From: Dasypus novemcinctus
Lineage: Eukaryota; Chordata; Mammalia; Cingulata; Dasypodidae
Reading direction: 5' to 3'
Length of the DNA stretch: 64,000 nt
NCBI RefSeq assembly: GCF_030445035.2
Contig: NC_080690.1
Coordinates: 30,778,796 to 30,842,795 of the forward strand
This document shows, one piece after another, positions 11,164 to 23,388 of the stretch (its first letter is position 1; each line of letters starts with the position of its first letter). The notes below the pieces were generated by a model. The model was not told where the DNA came from. It saw only the letters and a program-made list of their open reading frames with translations, and did not search any database. Both the position numbers and the translations under genes were made by a program.

Positions 11164-11642
11164 TGTTGCAGCAGGGACAACTCAGGTAATCGTGGTATTG
11201 AAGGCCAGGATGCTTCCTGAGAAGGAAGATTTATTTTGACCAACCACACCTGGAGGACTCCTGTCCAAAAAGCTGATCCCAGAATAGGATTTTTGGGTCC
11301 CTTTTATACAGAGGCTGTAGGAGTGGGGAGTCAAATGGTACTTTTATGTAAAAAGGACTTTCTTTGTTAGTTTCTTCAAGGTTTAAGTGTTTTTCTAAGT
11401 ACCAGATAGGTTTTGAATTAACATATCCCCCACATTCCAGGTAAGCTTGAATGAACATATTTCCCACATTCCAAGTATGTTTGAATTAACATATCCCTCA
11501 AATTCAGTCTGGATGTAAGTTCTAATACACATTTGGTCTGCATCCTCCCTATAGAGCCTATATCACTTAACTGGCTTTCTGGGAACTTGGCATACTTGGA
11601 TATAGAATAAGATAAGTTTGAATTCATGCACAGGCCATATTA
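11164..11642 (-). repeat. 5' LTR of the provirus
   Basis: 479 bases; on the minus strand it begins TAATATGGCC and ends CTGCAACA. It has the three 34-base U3 repeats (11415, 11449, 11483), a TATA box (11301-11308) and AATAAA (plus-strand TTTATT at 11230-11235). Compared with the 3' LTR it has numerous substitutions and small indels, especially near its R/U5 end. Confidence 0.9.
11301..11308 (-). promoter_or_regulatory. TATA box of the 5' LTR
   Basis: TATAAAAG on the minus strand, followed by GGACCC and then, about 65 bases downstream, the AATAAA signal. This is the usual U3-R layout. The same site is mutated in the 3' LTR. An alternative ATAAAAG lies upstream near 11343. Confidence 0.55.
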
Positions 11643-11646
11643 ATGG

Positions 11647-13913
11647 GACTGGATTAAGCCAAATCACATGTCTTTTAATAGAAGCATGAACTAAACATGT
11701 TTAAAAATTGGTAAGGTCATTCAGCATCTGAAGTAAAATGGAAAGACACTTTGTCCCTTCAAAGAACATGCAAACCAACTCTGTGGTTTAGTTTGGGTTT
11801 CTGGATTTAACAAGTCAATCTTAGTTTGTTAGTAACCACACTCTACTAATATACTGTGAAACAATTTAGAAATATAGTACAAACTAAAATGTCACAGGAG
11901 ATAGTTGAGTGGAATGAAGAGGACAATTGCTCTTTAATCAGAAGTCCTAGCTCTGCCATATACACAGCTTAAGTACCTGTTCAACTGAAAACTGGCCAGC
12001 TTCACTTTCCACCACATTGCCCTCATTAGAAATGTGAATAATAATCACTTTCATGAGGTAATGAACATGAAATTACTATTGACAACTTATAGAAGTAAAT
12101 CACTTTTTAAAAACAACTCAATAAAAGGGGATATAAAAGGTCATATGGAATATAAATGTCAACAATAAATTAAGTAGATACAATCACATATTCTTCCTTC
12201 ATATAACCATTTCTTTTCAAATTATTTGTTTCTTGTTATTTTTTTTCCTTCAATTTTTCTTTTCTTTGAATTGCAGACTGATGTCTTTCTTTGTGGAAGC
12301 CAGTAGATGGCTCTCTGGTGTACAGCCACCAAATGTAACCAAAGACTTCCTCTTAATTCATTCTGAAAATGTATAATTATCTCAAGCAAGGACATCTTGA
12401 AAGCTTGTATAAAACCCTTATCACTGCCCACCTCCAAGCCCATGAGTGTACTAACCACAATGCTGAAAAAAGCATTAGGAGTTTAATTTCTTCTCAAAAT
12501 TCCAAGTCAATAAAAAATAATGGATTTCTCACATTTCTGACAGTTTCGCAAGGGAAAGTGTTCTTTTTTTGTTGTTTTTCCCCCTCCCCATAGTAAGCAG
12601 TATTCATTAGAACAAGCAAGTAACAACAAGCAAGTTAAAACAAGAAATAAGCATGAATAATTTTAAGTGGTCTAAAATGGCAGACTTTTTGTCTTTAGAT
12701 GACCAGTATTAACATGTTAAACGATACAAATGTTTAGTGCTTATTTATTTCAACTCAATATTATCTTTTCTACATCTCATTTTAGAAATCCGAAAGCAAC
12801 TTTGTGCCAAACTCTACTGAAGTCATTGTCACATACATTAAGCCAAATTCCCATCTACCTCATAGATTAACATGTGGCTTCTGTTAAATAATTATTATCT
12901 TCAGGTTTCATAGGTATTTCATGTCATGCTTACTATTCAGTTGAATACATTATACTCAAAATTGAGCTTGTGGTTTATTAATCTGGGAGAGAAGTTTATG
13001 ATACCCTATCATGGATCTCTGAATTTAAACCACAAACCATAAATGTTTGAATAAAAGTTGCTAAGAAGACCTTTATGTACTTAACACTTAAACATAACTA
13101 GATAACAATTTATCTTCAGCTACACATTTGCTTTCACCAAAGGAACGCTAAGTTTTCTATAAACACGGTTTATTAGCAATGAAGTCTTACAATTTGGAGT
13201 GTTACTCAAGGCTGATAACTAAATGAATTAATTATTTAATGTGGCTTTAAAGTTATTTGTGACTTGATGCTCCACAATCCCACAAATTTTAACATCAAAA
13301 GCTAGATGGTGAAAATAAAAAATAATTTTTTAAACACTCACAGTAACCTAAATTTGAAATGGAACAAGTTGTTTGTGCATGACCCTCTGTAAAGAAAGAA
13401 AGTCAACCAGCCTGGGTTTTAAGAGATAGAAACCCTTTGAGAAAAGAAAAAGAAAAGGAAAGGGAAATATCTAAAGACACTGGATTTCTATCTAGTTGAT
13501 CCAGAGCCATGTTATTGAAAAGGTATCCCATGTTGCTTCCCACCCACTAGTTCCTTTGCTCAGAACTATTGGACAATTTTGATACACTGAACTATTACCC
13601 ATTTTTTCCTTCTAATCAAGACAGATAAGAGTTATACTTATGGCAATGCATGTCTGTAAACTCAGCCTAAATTGCAGACCAAAGCCTGCAATTGCAGACC
13701 TGTTCCTATGGCTATGATGATAAAAAAGTTAAAAATTTAAAAATTTATAAAAAAGCATTTTAAAACCAACTTAAATCACTAGTGCCTCATAAATTTGTTA
13801 AGACTGTTAGGTTGATTTAGTTAGGTTGAATTTAGACTTATTTGGATTAAAGTTATATGAACCAAAGAACAGAAGATAGGAATATATAACAAGATTTTCC
13901 CGACAATGCTCCG

Positions 13914-13951
<38 letters not shown>

Positions 13952-16109
13952 TCCCACACATATACACATATATACACATATACACACACAGACTAACCTC
14001 TCTTTGTTCTGGCAGTTTAATTTATTTTCACTTGTCTTGAGGGATTTCTAGCACTCAACTCAACTGTTATCATGTACTGATCTTTCCAAAATCTAAAATG
14101 CAAATGAAATCCAATTGACTATAAAAAAGGGAAAGATTATCTGTGCCTGACAAGCTACACACAGTTCCTTGCACTTTTCCACTATTCTTCATTATGTACT
14201 ATTGTTCATGTGGATGTAGAGGCTGTATAAGCCTCTGTTGGTCTGTCCCCTACCCCCCACTGTCCCTTGTCGATTTGCTGCCTTCACGCTGTGCTAAATC
14301 ATTGAGTTCTTCTCCAAGCAACACCTTTCATTGATCATACCAGAGGAGCAGCTTCTGAAAATGTTGATTCAACTCAGTGGGGAAGATAGGTCCCATGCAA
14401 CTGAAAGAGCCTGGCAGAGACTCTTGAAAACACCACACATACTAGTTCTCATTGGCACTAAAAGTAATCACCACCTCTCTCCCCTTTGCCTTGTAAGAAA
14501 ACTTCTGCCAAGTCCACAAGCGATCCCAACTCGACATAAAGAAGGGCAACTAGAAAAGCAGTTGAATGATACTGCATGAAACACCTGCTTATTTCTGCCC
14601 TTGCACTATTCACGTTCTCCCAAGAGAATCTAACATCCAGCTGCTCTCAGTGTTGTCATGCTTTGCTTGGATTGTAAACCTGGAGAATTGAGATTAATGA
14701 AAAGTACTTTTGCCACTAAAAATACCTTTCCCAAAGCAGTGATTTCCTAACCCACAACTGTTTAGAATGGCATCGTTTAACAATGTTTGTAAGTCATAAA
14801 ACATGCATTGGGCTGATGTATGAGTTTGTATCTTTGGAGGAACTAGAATTGCAAACAAACAAAAAAAAAAACTACGGGAGCGAGAAAAGAAAAACGTTTT
14901 AACAGATGTGTTCACTACTAAATAGAACACACAACATGTGCTGCAAAATAAAAGAACCATTTGGCAACATAAAATATCTTGGCATCTGTGTGAGATTTGT
15001 AACCACAGTAAAAATATTGATACGGGTCATAAAATTCAAGTTTTTTTTATTCTTGTGCTTCTGGGTGACTCTGCTTTGAAAGACTTTTGCACTGCAGAAT
15101 TGTTCTTGTTCATCAAAGACATTTTATGACAAGTCTGCTTTATGACATTGCACGATTGGCTCGTTTACAAAAAGTAGATGTGAAAAATGAAAACATTTAT
15201 TAATCCCAAAGCAAGGCATAAACTTGACATCTTAAATGAAAAGAGAAGAAACTACACAGCTTGGACTCATTGATAGGATGATGTACTTACAGGAATATGA
15301 TCAGAGAAATGTCACTGAAACCTGAGCTGAGTTTCTTAGGATTCTATATATTCTTGGAATTTAATATTAATCTTAGTTATGAGAAAAAGTCATGGATAGG
15401 CTAGTTCTCAGAAGAACAATCCTGATAAAAGGTGCTGTATGTAAAAGTAAATAATATTTTAAAACATATAATTATCATATAAATACATTATCACCTAAAT
15501 TGTATGATATATAACGTTTTTAAAATGTTATTAAATATAAAATATCTGTGGTATTTTTAACTTAAATAAGAACTACAGTATTATAAAATATACTATATTA
15601 TATATGGAAGTAAATAATATAGCAAATGCACATACTTCATGAAAACAAGATAGTACAGTAAATGCAAAAAATTTTTTCCATTCTGCTCACAAACAACTAC
15701 TACCTTAAACTCTTAACTGTTTCTTCTGGTAGTTATCTCTACATTTTAAAAAATCTGATCTTGCTGCTATTTCCTATCTTATTGATTTTAGACATGGTTG
15801 AATTTCTAATATTAAAAATGAATATTTAGTGTTCTTGCATGAACCCCCACTGTATTTACATCAAAATTATGAGTTAAATAATAAACAGTTATATTTACAT
15901 TTTAAAGTACATTATGCATAAGGTAGTAATAAAATAATCATAGTATAATGTTTGCTCAGAATGAACAAAGTATTGCTACTTCCTAAAGTTTGTAATTTGA
16001 TTTGCACCTTTCATTATTTCATTCTAAAATCCACAGGAAATGCAAAAACACATGGCAACTTTTATCAGTTAATTTATTAAAAGCTCTCTCCTCGCCCACC
16101 TCCAGAAAA
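11647..16109. other. Repeat-poor, AT-rich sequence with no gene seen
   Basis: About 4.5 kb with no recognisable SINE, LINE or LTR and no coding frame of interest. It contains a CA microsatellite at 13915-13950. The 63-88 residue open frames here (12222-12593, 14143-15129) have no recognisable domains and are treated as chance. This contrasts with the dense repeats elsewhere. Confidence 0.5.
13915..13950 (+). repeat. (CA)18 microsatellite
   Basis: A perfect CA dinucleotide run, followed by looser 'acacat' repeats to about 13990. It produces the low-complexity Cys-Val frame on the minus strand. Confidence 0.95.
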
Positions 16110-16590
16110 TTCCCATCTAAATCCTAGTTCCAAGATGTGCTTCTTGAAGCCTCCTGTAAGGCTTTTTGTGTGTACTGTAAGGGTTTTTTCTGAGCCTCTG
16201 TATAACCATCATCTTAAAATTTATCTTCTCCAATTTTTGGTAGTTCCCTTCACTTTTCTTATGTGTTGCAGCTTCTATTCCTAAATCTTTTGTCTTCCCG
16301 GTTTTGGTTAACTCCTTTCTTTCTTTGGAACACATTTTCTATTATCTTCTTGAGAAATGGTTTCTAAGAGGCAATTTCATTTTGAGATCTTGCGTATCTA
16401 AATACATCTGCATTTCACAGTTTGACTGGGCATTGAAGTAAAGTTTGAAAATCAATCTCCCTACCATCAGCATTTTGAGAACATGGCAATGTCCATTTCT
16501 GAGTAATGTCATTACTTAGTGCTTCCTAAAGCTTTTAAAGATTTTTTCCTAAGGTGTGTTAAAATTTCATGATGGCACATCTTGTGGCAG
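16110..16590 (-). repeat. HAL1/L1-like old LINE fragment, part 1
   Basis: On the minus strand this resembles the ORF1-bearing part of a HAL1 or very old L1: the phrases around 16340-16510 ('cttgagaaatggtttctaag', 'tttgactgggcat') follow the order I know from such elements. It continues after the inserted LTR at 17110. The family name is from memory and uncertain. Confidence 0.45.
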
Positions 16591-17105
16591 TGTTAGCAGA
16601 AAACTCTGGGTTCTGGGCTTCTAAGGTCTTGGCTTATGCCACATAAAAGTGTTTAAGGACATGCCATAGTGTAGGCAAGGGAGTAAAGAGTTTATTAAGA
16701 AATGAGAAAAGCATACACAGTCCTAGACATGGACTGTGGGTGTGTTAGAAGATGAGTCCTGCACATGGAGCCCCTAGTTAGGCCTTCTTTAAGACTTTTA
16801 CTCTTCCCCTTTCATAATGTTGGGGAGGGGCCTCAGCTGTTTGCTGTTCTGATTGGTTGCCCCTCCTATTATCTCTCAGGGGGTCGAAGGTGAGGCCTCT
16901 TGTTTAAAGATATCTGGGCTTCCTCTTGATCCTGGAAAGAGTTCCAAATGGGATCTTGTGGCCAGGTCTTGCGGGATTTTTGCACCAGGCTTCCCCTCAG
17001 GAGTTTTCTGGGCTGGATCTCATAGCCATGTGGTCTACTGATCATGAGGTCTGCTGGCCCCCAGCCACTTGCCCTCTTTCACTATACTAACCTCCCTCAA
17101 TCTCA
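16591..17105 (-). mobile_element. Solo LTR, probably ERV1 class
   Basis: 515 bases. Read on the minus strand it starts TGAGATTGAG and ends GCTAACA, so it has TG...CA ends. It is flanked by a 4-base duplication GCAG (16587-16590, 17106-17109). An AATAAA signal (plus-strand TTTATT, 16691-16696) lies near its 3' end. It has no internal retroviral sequence. A 4-base duplication is usual for gammaretrovirus-like ERVs. It interrupts a HAL1-like fragment whose two halves continue on each side. It does not resemble the LTRs at 3255 and 11164. Confidence 0.75.
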
Positions 17106-17109
17106 GCAG

Positions 17110-17655
17110 GAGTATTTTATCATTCATTGTGTTGGTTCATGTGGGCTGCTTTAATATGGAAAAATGTGTCCTAACTTCAAGAATATTTTCTTGTCTTCAG
17201 AACTTTTGCAGAAATTCTGGAAAAACAGAAGAGAGAAAAGGGACTCTGGGATTTTATAAATTAGATACTGGATCTTCTGGATTAATCTTCTAATTTGCTT
17301 ATTGCTTCTTTTTGACTTTCCATCTCTCTTGCTTCCTGAGATATTATCTTAATTCTATCTTGCAACACTTTTTTGTATTCTGAGTATTTCTGCTGTTTTA
17401 TTTTTAATTTCTAAGAGCTCTTCTTTGTTGTTTTGTTTTCTGATTCCTCCTTTTTCAGAGAATTATCTTCTTAAATCATGCCTGCTATAACTTCTCTTAG
17501 CTCTCTGAAGATATTGTCAGATTTTCTAAAGTTCCCACGTTCTCTTAATTATCTCTTTTCCCTCTCAGTTCCTTTCTGTTGTTGTTATTTGTTTAGTCCC
17601 TTTTCATATAAAACACTTTCCTCATATACAGGGCAACCAGAGGCCTTCTGTTCCT
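17110..17655 (-). repeat. HAL1/L1-like old LINE fragment, part 2
   Basis: Continuation of the fragment at 16110-16590. On the minus strand, phrases such as 'tctaagagctcttctttg' and 'cttctcttagctctctgaag' (plus-strand wording) match the coiled-coil-coding part of a HAL1/L1 ORF1. Too degraded to translate. Confidence 0.45.
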
Positions 17656-17990
17656 ATATCCCCCCCCCCCCCCCCTTTATTAAAGAAGTTGTGGGTTTAC
17701 AGAACAATCATGCACAAAATTCAGAATCCCCATATACCAGCCACCATCAACAGCTAGTATTGGTGTGGAATATTTGATGATAGCACATTTTTATAATTGT
17801 AGTATTAATTAAAGTCCATGGTTTAAGTTAGGTTTCACCTAGATCTGGCTTATTTAATGCAGCATGATGTCCTCAAGGTTCATCCATGTCTTCACCGTGA
17901 AGAGCCCCACATCAACCACATTTAGATCACATTAATCAATTGTTTGAATCAAAAGATGCCATCATATTCTGAGAATTAAACTAGAAAATT
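17656..17990 (-). repeat. L1 3' end fragment with C16 run
   Basis: After a C run at 17660-17675 the plus strand reads 'gaagttgtgggtttacagaacaatcatgca', the 3' UTR end of an older armadillo L1 in minus orientation. It is shared in type with 27168-27660 and 50365 onwards. It is truncated at about 17990. Confidence 0.7.
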
Positions 17991-19114
17991 GTACACAGAA
18001 TTAAAGAGGTAGAAGTAGACTTAAAGTTTCCCTACAAAGGTATGACCAAGTAATTTAGACTAAGTAGTCTAAGATGACCTATTTGTGGTCTCAGGGAGGC
18101 AGAACTAAAGTGCAATTGAAACTTAGTAAGTGTACTTCTAAACAATTGCATTAAACACTGTCTGGAGAATAACAATGTGAACAAAAGAGGGGGTTCTCTT
18201 GATGAAACACAGATAAGGAAAACCCAGGGAGCAGTACATTGGCAGGAGTTGACTACTCTAGATTACCAAAGTGTTAAATTGTTAGGATGGATATAAGGGC
18301 ATGAAGGGAATTTTGCCTGTAAGATTAATAAGCTCATGCTAAGATCTCAAAATTTGGCAGTATTACACCAGAAATCGTTCTCTGAAATTCACCTCCTATT
18401 CAGAGATGTCTCTATAATTATTCTGCTATAACCATGATGGCCCCAGGGAGCACTAGTCACATTTGATCATCTGCCCAGATGTGGCCAGCAGCCTTTCCCT
18501 TGATTTTTCTGTCATACAGCTGACACCAGAGCAGAATTTTAAACAAGATCATAGTAAATAGTCTGAGGAATTTTTTTAAAATGTTGGTAAAATAATACAA
18601 ATTATATTCAACTGGATTTTTTGGCTTATTATTTTCAGGGGACTTAGATTTTGCTATAGGATTATTTCTGTCCCCTTTGCCAAACAAGCAGAGACCAAAT
18701 TCTGAAGGATCAAGTGAGGAATAATGGATGTGCCCATGTTCAGGCTTTACAAGGAGCTCCTCTCAGCCTCTTAGATTCCTTATTTGTAGCATCTACTGGA
18801 TGACTGACACAAGTAACATATACACCCTTTTGCTGGATCTTTATTCATGAGGGTTTGTCCTTTTTCTGTGGTACCAAATGGAAAGTCTTATCTGAAAACA
18901 TAGTAGGAATCCAAACTAAAAAATTATATATACAAAGTAGCACAGAAATGCCTTCTTTATAGGAAATAAGCAAAACAACTCAAATATTTAAAGGCACCTG
19001 TACTACCACTCACATTCTCATTGAGTGATCATAATAAATAACCTTTGATTTAACAGGCATATATGTTACATTTGTACTACAAAAGGAACAGCAACAATCC
19101 TCCAAGTGCAATGG
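17991..19114. other. Unassigned sequence
   Basis: No gene or confident repeat is seen. One 76-residue minus frame at 18457-18687 has no recognisable feature. Confidence 0.45.
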
Positions 19115-20545
19115 CAAAGACCAGAAAAGAAGGAAGGTCCAACAATGAGCCCTTGATACTAATGACTATGCCTGTAAACCTGAGCACCTGAAATAAGAAT
19201 AAAGCCTAGAGCTGCAGGGTGCCTAAGAGTTACCTCCTGAGGGCCTCTGTGTTGCTCAAATGTAGCCAGTCTCGAAGTCAAACTCAGCATGTAAATGTAT
19301 TGCCTTCCCCCCAGCGTGGGACAGGACTCTCAGGGATGAGCCTCCCTGGCACTGAGGGATTACTACCAAGTACCAGCTGATGATGTAACTAGAAAATGAC
19401 CTTGAATAAAAGGGTCAACATGGACCAGCAGATTATCTCAGTCTACATATAATACCAGGAGTTAAAAATGCTTTTTGACCTGAATAAAACGGGGAAATGG
19501 AAAGGACAAATGAGTTTCTATGGCTATGAGTCTCCAAAAAGAGCTGGGAGGTTATCCGAAGGGTTGCCCTTATGCACACCTCAGCAGAGTCCCAGAGACA
19601 GATAAAGTAGATACAACCCCAGGTATTGGTTCTTCTGAGGGCTACAGAGACCCACAGGTTCTATGGTCATGGCAGATGGAGTTCAGTGTCATGTCATTTG
19701 GCCCTACTTTGGAGTTTGTGTTTCTGTGTGATGGAGCTGGACTCAGATGTGATCTTTGCCCACAAGTCTCTCCTGTTACTTTTACCGGAACTGTAGTTGG
19801 TGCTGGGGTTTAATGTATACCCAGGGGACCTGAATCTCTGGACTGACCATGTGATAGCCAGGCCCTGAGCCTCAACAGACTTGCAACTCCTACACTCTGG
19901 TTTATTGGACTTACCCCACTCGTCTAACATGGAGGTGAAGAAAGCCAACCACCACACCATGGAGCCAAGAGTGCCTGCAATTGAAAGCAGGAGAATTTGC
20001 ATCCAGCATCCATGTAGAATCTAAGCCCCCTCTTGATAGAGATGTGGAGTGGACACAACCATTCTAAGTTCCACAGGATGGAGGAATAGAGTATGGATTA
20101 GAATGGACTTACTGATATTCTATTCACAAACTATTGTGATTAGTAATCGAAGAAAATGTGGCATTGGTGTGGAGAAAGTGGTCATGGTGGCTGCTGGGGG
20201 TAGGGAGTGGGAGGAAGAGATGTGATGTAGGGGCATTTTCGGGGGTTGGAGTTGTCCTGGGTGGTGCTGCATGGACAGTTACCGGACATTGTATGTCCTC
20301 CCATGGCCCACTGGGTGGACTGTGGAAGAGTGTGGGCTATGGTGTGGGCCATTGACCATGAGGTGCAGCGGTACTCAGAGATGTATTCACCAAATGCAGT
20401 GAATGTCTCATAATGATGGAGGAGGTTGTTGTTATGGGGGGAGGAGTGGGGGGAGGGAAGTGGGGGGTACATGGGGACCTCATATTTTTTAATGTAACAT
20501 TAAAAAATCAAATAAAGACAAAAAAGTTTTAAAAAAAGAGAATTG
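19115..20545 (+). mobile_element. 5'-truncated L1, 3' UTR only
   Basis: This plus-strand copy is the counterpart of the minus-strand L1 3' UTR at 60668-62000. Shared phrases include 'ccagtctcgaag', 'ccccagcgtgggaca' and, near the end, 'ggggacctcata' followed by 'aatgtaacatt' and an A-rich tail at 20515-20540. A G-rich polypurine stretch (20440-20470) precedes the terminus. It carries no ORF2. The 97-residue frame at 19520-19813 is not a gene. No clear target duplication was found. Confidence 0.85.
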
Positions 20546-21782
20546 AGTTTTCTACATACATCTTACCACAGTGAGAGGCAATACTGATAATATCTTGATA
20601 AGCAAGAGGCTAATAAACAAGATAGTTTAATTTTTCATTTCTTTACAAGCTGATTTTATTCTTACTTATATTTTGGATTGTGCTGTAGTCTTTTAAGATG
20701 TTTAGTGAGAGTTAACCTCCGGATTCCTATCAATCTAGAAAACAGATTGTTTCCTATTCCTGCCAAACTGATAACTAAATCTCAGGTCATTGTGATTGAT
20801 ACGAGATGATGCTACCCTAGAAATTTTCTTGTAATGCAGGAAATTTGTCTTCCTTAGTGATAGTGGTAACCTGTCAACCTCCCACATCACACTATATCCA
20901 AAGGAAAGATGACACAGTAGAAACCACCAAGACAATGAGTAAGAAAATACCAGCATCACTCTAGATTAAGTGAGGAGCTATATTATTTTCAGAAAATTAA
21001 GGGAATTAAACAAAAAGCTGGTGCTACTATAGAAAAATGAGGTCAGAAAACTGTTTTTATTACAGATATTAAGGAAGGAATTTTTTTCCAAAATTGCTGT
21101 CTCTGTGTTTGCTGTATGACAAGTGTTGGCTCAAATACCCTCAAGTCCTTTTACCGGCAGAGCAGGAGGTGTGTTGTAAAAAGCAGTATAATCTCTGCCT
21201 ATCAAAAACCATACCCAAGCCACTCACTAATCTCCCAAAGCCTGGGAACTCCCAGTGAAGCTGAAAGAGCCATGTATTTTAAATTGTTGTTAAATTCAGG
21301 ACTGTCCTACTTTTGTCTCCAAGGCTTATTCTCTCTTAAGGATCCTCTAAATCTGACAGTAGCTTGACAATTAGTACAGTCTGTGATATGTGGACACCTG
21401 TCCATTAGGAATTGGACTGGAACCATCTATTCACTTTACCGAGGTTACAGAATAGGAAGTGACTAATATAGAGTAATGACTTCCAGTCATTACAGCTCAG
21501 GGTCAGTTTTAGGTTAGTGATGACGAACTAAAAAGGCTTGAGTCTCTTTACAAACCCCGGCAAAATGGAGAACCAAGTTAAGTCTATAACAACAAATGAG
21601 GGCACAAAGAGTTTGTCTGCACCAGGCTTTCATTGTCGATGTATACGAGTCTCACTGATGTCTTGAAAACTATAGATATTCGTCTAAGGAAAGATTTGGG
21701 GTCACGTTTCCCATGAAAAGTAGCTACTTCATAGTACATGCCATAGTATTTAGTGTTTTGAAAAATTATTTGATTCATACTT
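20546..21782. other. Unassigned sequence
   Basis: No gene or named repeat recognised. Short frames at 20735-20959 and 21116-21367 carry no domain signature. Confidence 0.45.
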
Positions 21783-22290
21783 TTGATTTGGAGCTTTTCC
21801 GTATTATTGCCTTTTGTGTGTGTGTTTACTTTTCAATTTATAGGAAGATCTATGAGTTTTAACGCTTGCTTAGATCCACATAACCATCACCATAATCAAA
21901 GAATCCCCCTGTGTATTCAGATGCTCTCCTCACCCCCAAACTCTGGCAGAACACTTACCTTTTCTCTGGTCATATGGTTTTGCCTTTTCCTAAATAGATT
22001 CAGTAAGTTATGTAACCTTTTGAGATTCACCCGTGCTGTTTCTGTTTGTGTACCAATAGTTCTTCCTTTCTATTCCATGGAGGAACCACAGTTTGTTAAT
22101 TCATGCATCTACTGAAAGACATTTTGGGTTGATTCCAATTTTTGCAGTTATGAATAACACTGCTATACACACACACACGAGAGAGAGAAAGGGAGAAAGA
22201 GAAAGGGAGAGAGAGAGAGAGTTAGTTTTCATTTTTCTTGGGTGAGATCCTAAGAGTGAGATTGAGATTGCTGGGGCATTTTCTAAGCGT
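21783..22290 (-). repeat. Old L1 3' UTR fragment with CA/GA microsatellite
   Basis: On the minus strand this matches an old L1 region just beyond ORF2, with plus-strand phrases such as 'catctactgaaagacattttgggttgattcc'. A compound microsatellite, CA then GA with AAAG interruptions, sits at 22165-22222. The 110-residue frame at 21783-22115 is an antisense by-product. Confidence 0.7.
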
Positions 22291-22639
22291 ATGTTTAACT
22301 TTTAGCTGTTAAATACTTTCTTTATCCACAGATAAGCAGATGGATAGATTCTGATTATAACTGTACATAATTACTATATTGACATTTTATGATTAAGTAT
22401 TATGTTCCAAGCAGTGCTAGACACGGAGGACCCGGAGATGAACAATGCACTGAGTAGCAAATGAATGAACGAATGCATGAATGTAATTAGGGATAGACAT
22501 GTGCTGGGTGCTGTACTTTGGTCAGGCTGTGCTAGGTGGGAGGACAGAATAGTTAGCATATTAGGCAGAGTCCCCGAGCTCAAAGACTTTATAACCTGTG
22601 GACAAAATGAATTTTTGACTTAAGTATTATGAAGAATCA
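22291..22639. other. Possible L2-type remnant
   Basis: Phrases near 22400-22600 ('ccaagcagtgctagacacgg', 'cgagctcaaag') resemble a very old L2-class repeat. Not certain. No gene. Confidence 0.35.
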
Positions 22640-23388
22640 CTCTACGGCGCCGGCGCAGTGACTGCCCCTCCCGCTCGGGGTTTCCTGAGAGAGGAGGGGC
22701 ATGCTTTGGGTGAAGTGGAAGTACTTCTTCCCTTGGCTGAGAAAGGAGACTGCAGAGCGTTTTTGTGCGGAGGTGGCAGTCTGCTCTATCCTCAACGCTT
22801 GTTCATTCCTCCTTGCAAGTCTTACTGCGAAGCTCTCGTATCTCCGTATCTCCGGTGCCTGCTTCCTAGGGCAGTACCTAGAGCACAGTGTGGTTGCAGC
22901 TGTGGGATCAGGCACCCCGTGAGGCCAGGGCAGGGCAGCACCATCTTTGAAGTAACTTTGCAGACTGGAAGGGGTACAGTGCTCCTTCCCTCTAATGCTG
23001 CTGAGTGGGTGGTGGGCTGATGACTCCTGATCATCCTGACTGGTCCTGACATCCTGACTGGTCCTGACTCCTGACTGGTGGAGTAAGAAGGCTGACAGAA
23101 CCCGGCCCCTCAATGGTAAATTGGCATTTAATAAAGAAGATGAAGCCACCTATAAGCCAAGAGGAATGGAAAGTAAAATTCCAAAAATATCAGCAATTTC
23201 CAGAATTTAAAATCATGAACCATGATATGACATTGGCAGAATTCAAGTTCATTTGGTACATGGTGTACTCACACCAAATCTGGGGGCTCCTGGTAAGCCT
23301 CCCCTACGTCCTACCTGCTGCCTCCTTTTGGCTGGTTCAGCCGGGTGTGAAAGATGTGTTCTTGCCCTCTGTGGCTTAGTCTACTTCC
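22640..23388 (+). pseudogene. COX15: Processed pseudogene of COX15 (heme A synthase)
   Basis: COX15 is the inner mitochondrial membrane protein that converts heme O to heme A for cytochrome c oxidase. The plus strand encodes, in pieces, its N-terminal part: [10 protein letters not shown] with RPGQGSTI and GRGTVLLPS (about 22840-23010), then at 23113 [18 protein letters not shown] and [20 protein letters not shown], ending with LALC-like sequence near 23375. Coding blocks are joined without introns, and a GC-rich, CpG-containing 5' UTR-like stretch precedes them, so this is a retrocopy. The start codon is lost. A stop-containing insertion of tandem 'tcctgactgg' units lies at 23020-23080, and the C-terminal half is missing where an L1 fragment begins. 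It encodes no functional enzyme. Confidence 0.85.
23020..23080 (+). repeat. Short tandem repeats inside the COX15 pseudogene
   Basis: About three to four imperfect copies of 'tcctgactggtcctgac' interrupt the coding match just before the conserved RRLTE segment. COX15 does not have this sequence, so it arose after insertion. Confidence 0.7.

Larger units (their letters stand above)
3251..11646 (-). mobile_element. Endogenous gammaretrovirus-like provirus, complete but defective
   Basis: Two related LTRs (3255-3739 and 11164-11642) enclose about 7.4 kb carrying gag, pro, pol and env remnants in the expected order on the minus strand. A 4-base duplication ATGG (3251-3254, 11643-11646, plus strand) flanks it. 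A primer site close to the 3' end of proline tRNA, a single CCHC knuckle, a GPY/F-type integrase tail and 4-base duplication together indicate a class I (gammaretrovirus-like) element. Every gene has stops or frameshifts. The LTRs differ by very roughly 15 percent by eye, which implies an old insertion. No SINE or LINE interrupts it; the only internal insertion seen is a short A run near 6794. Confidence 0.93.
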
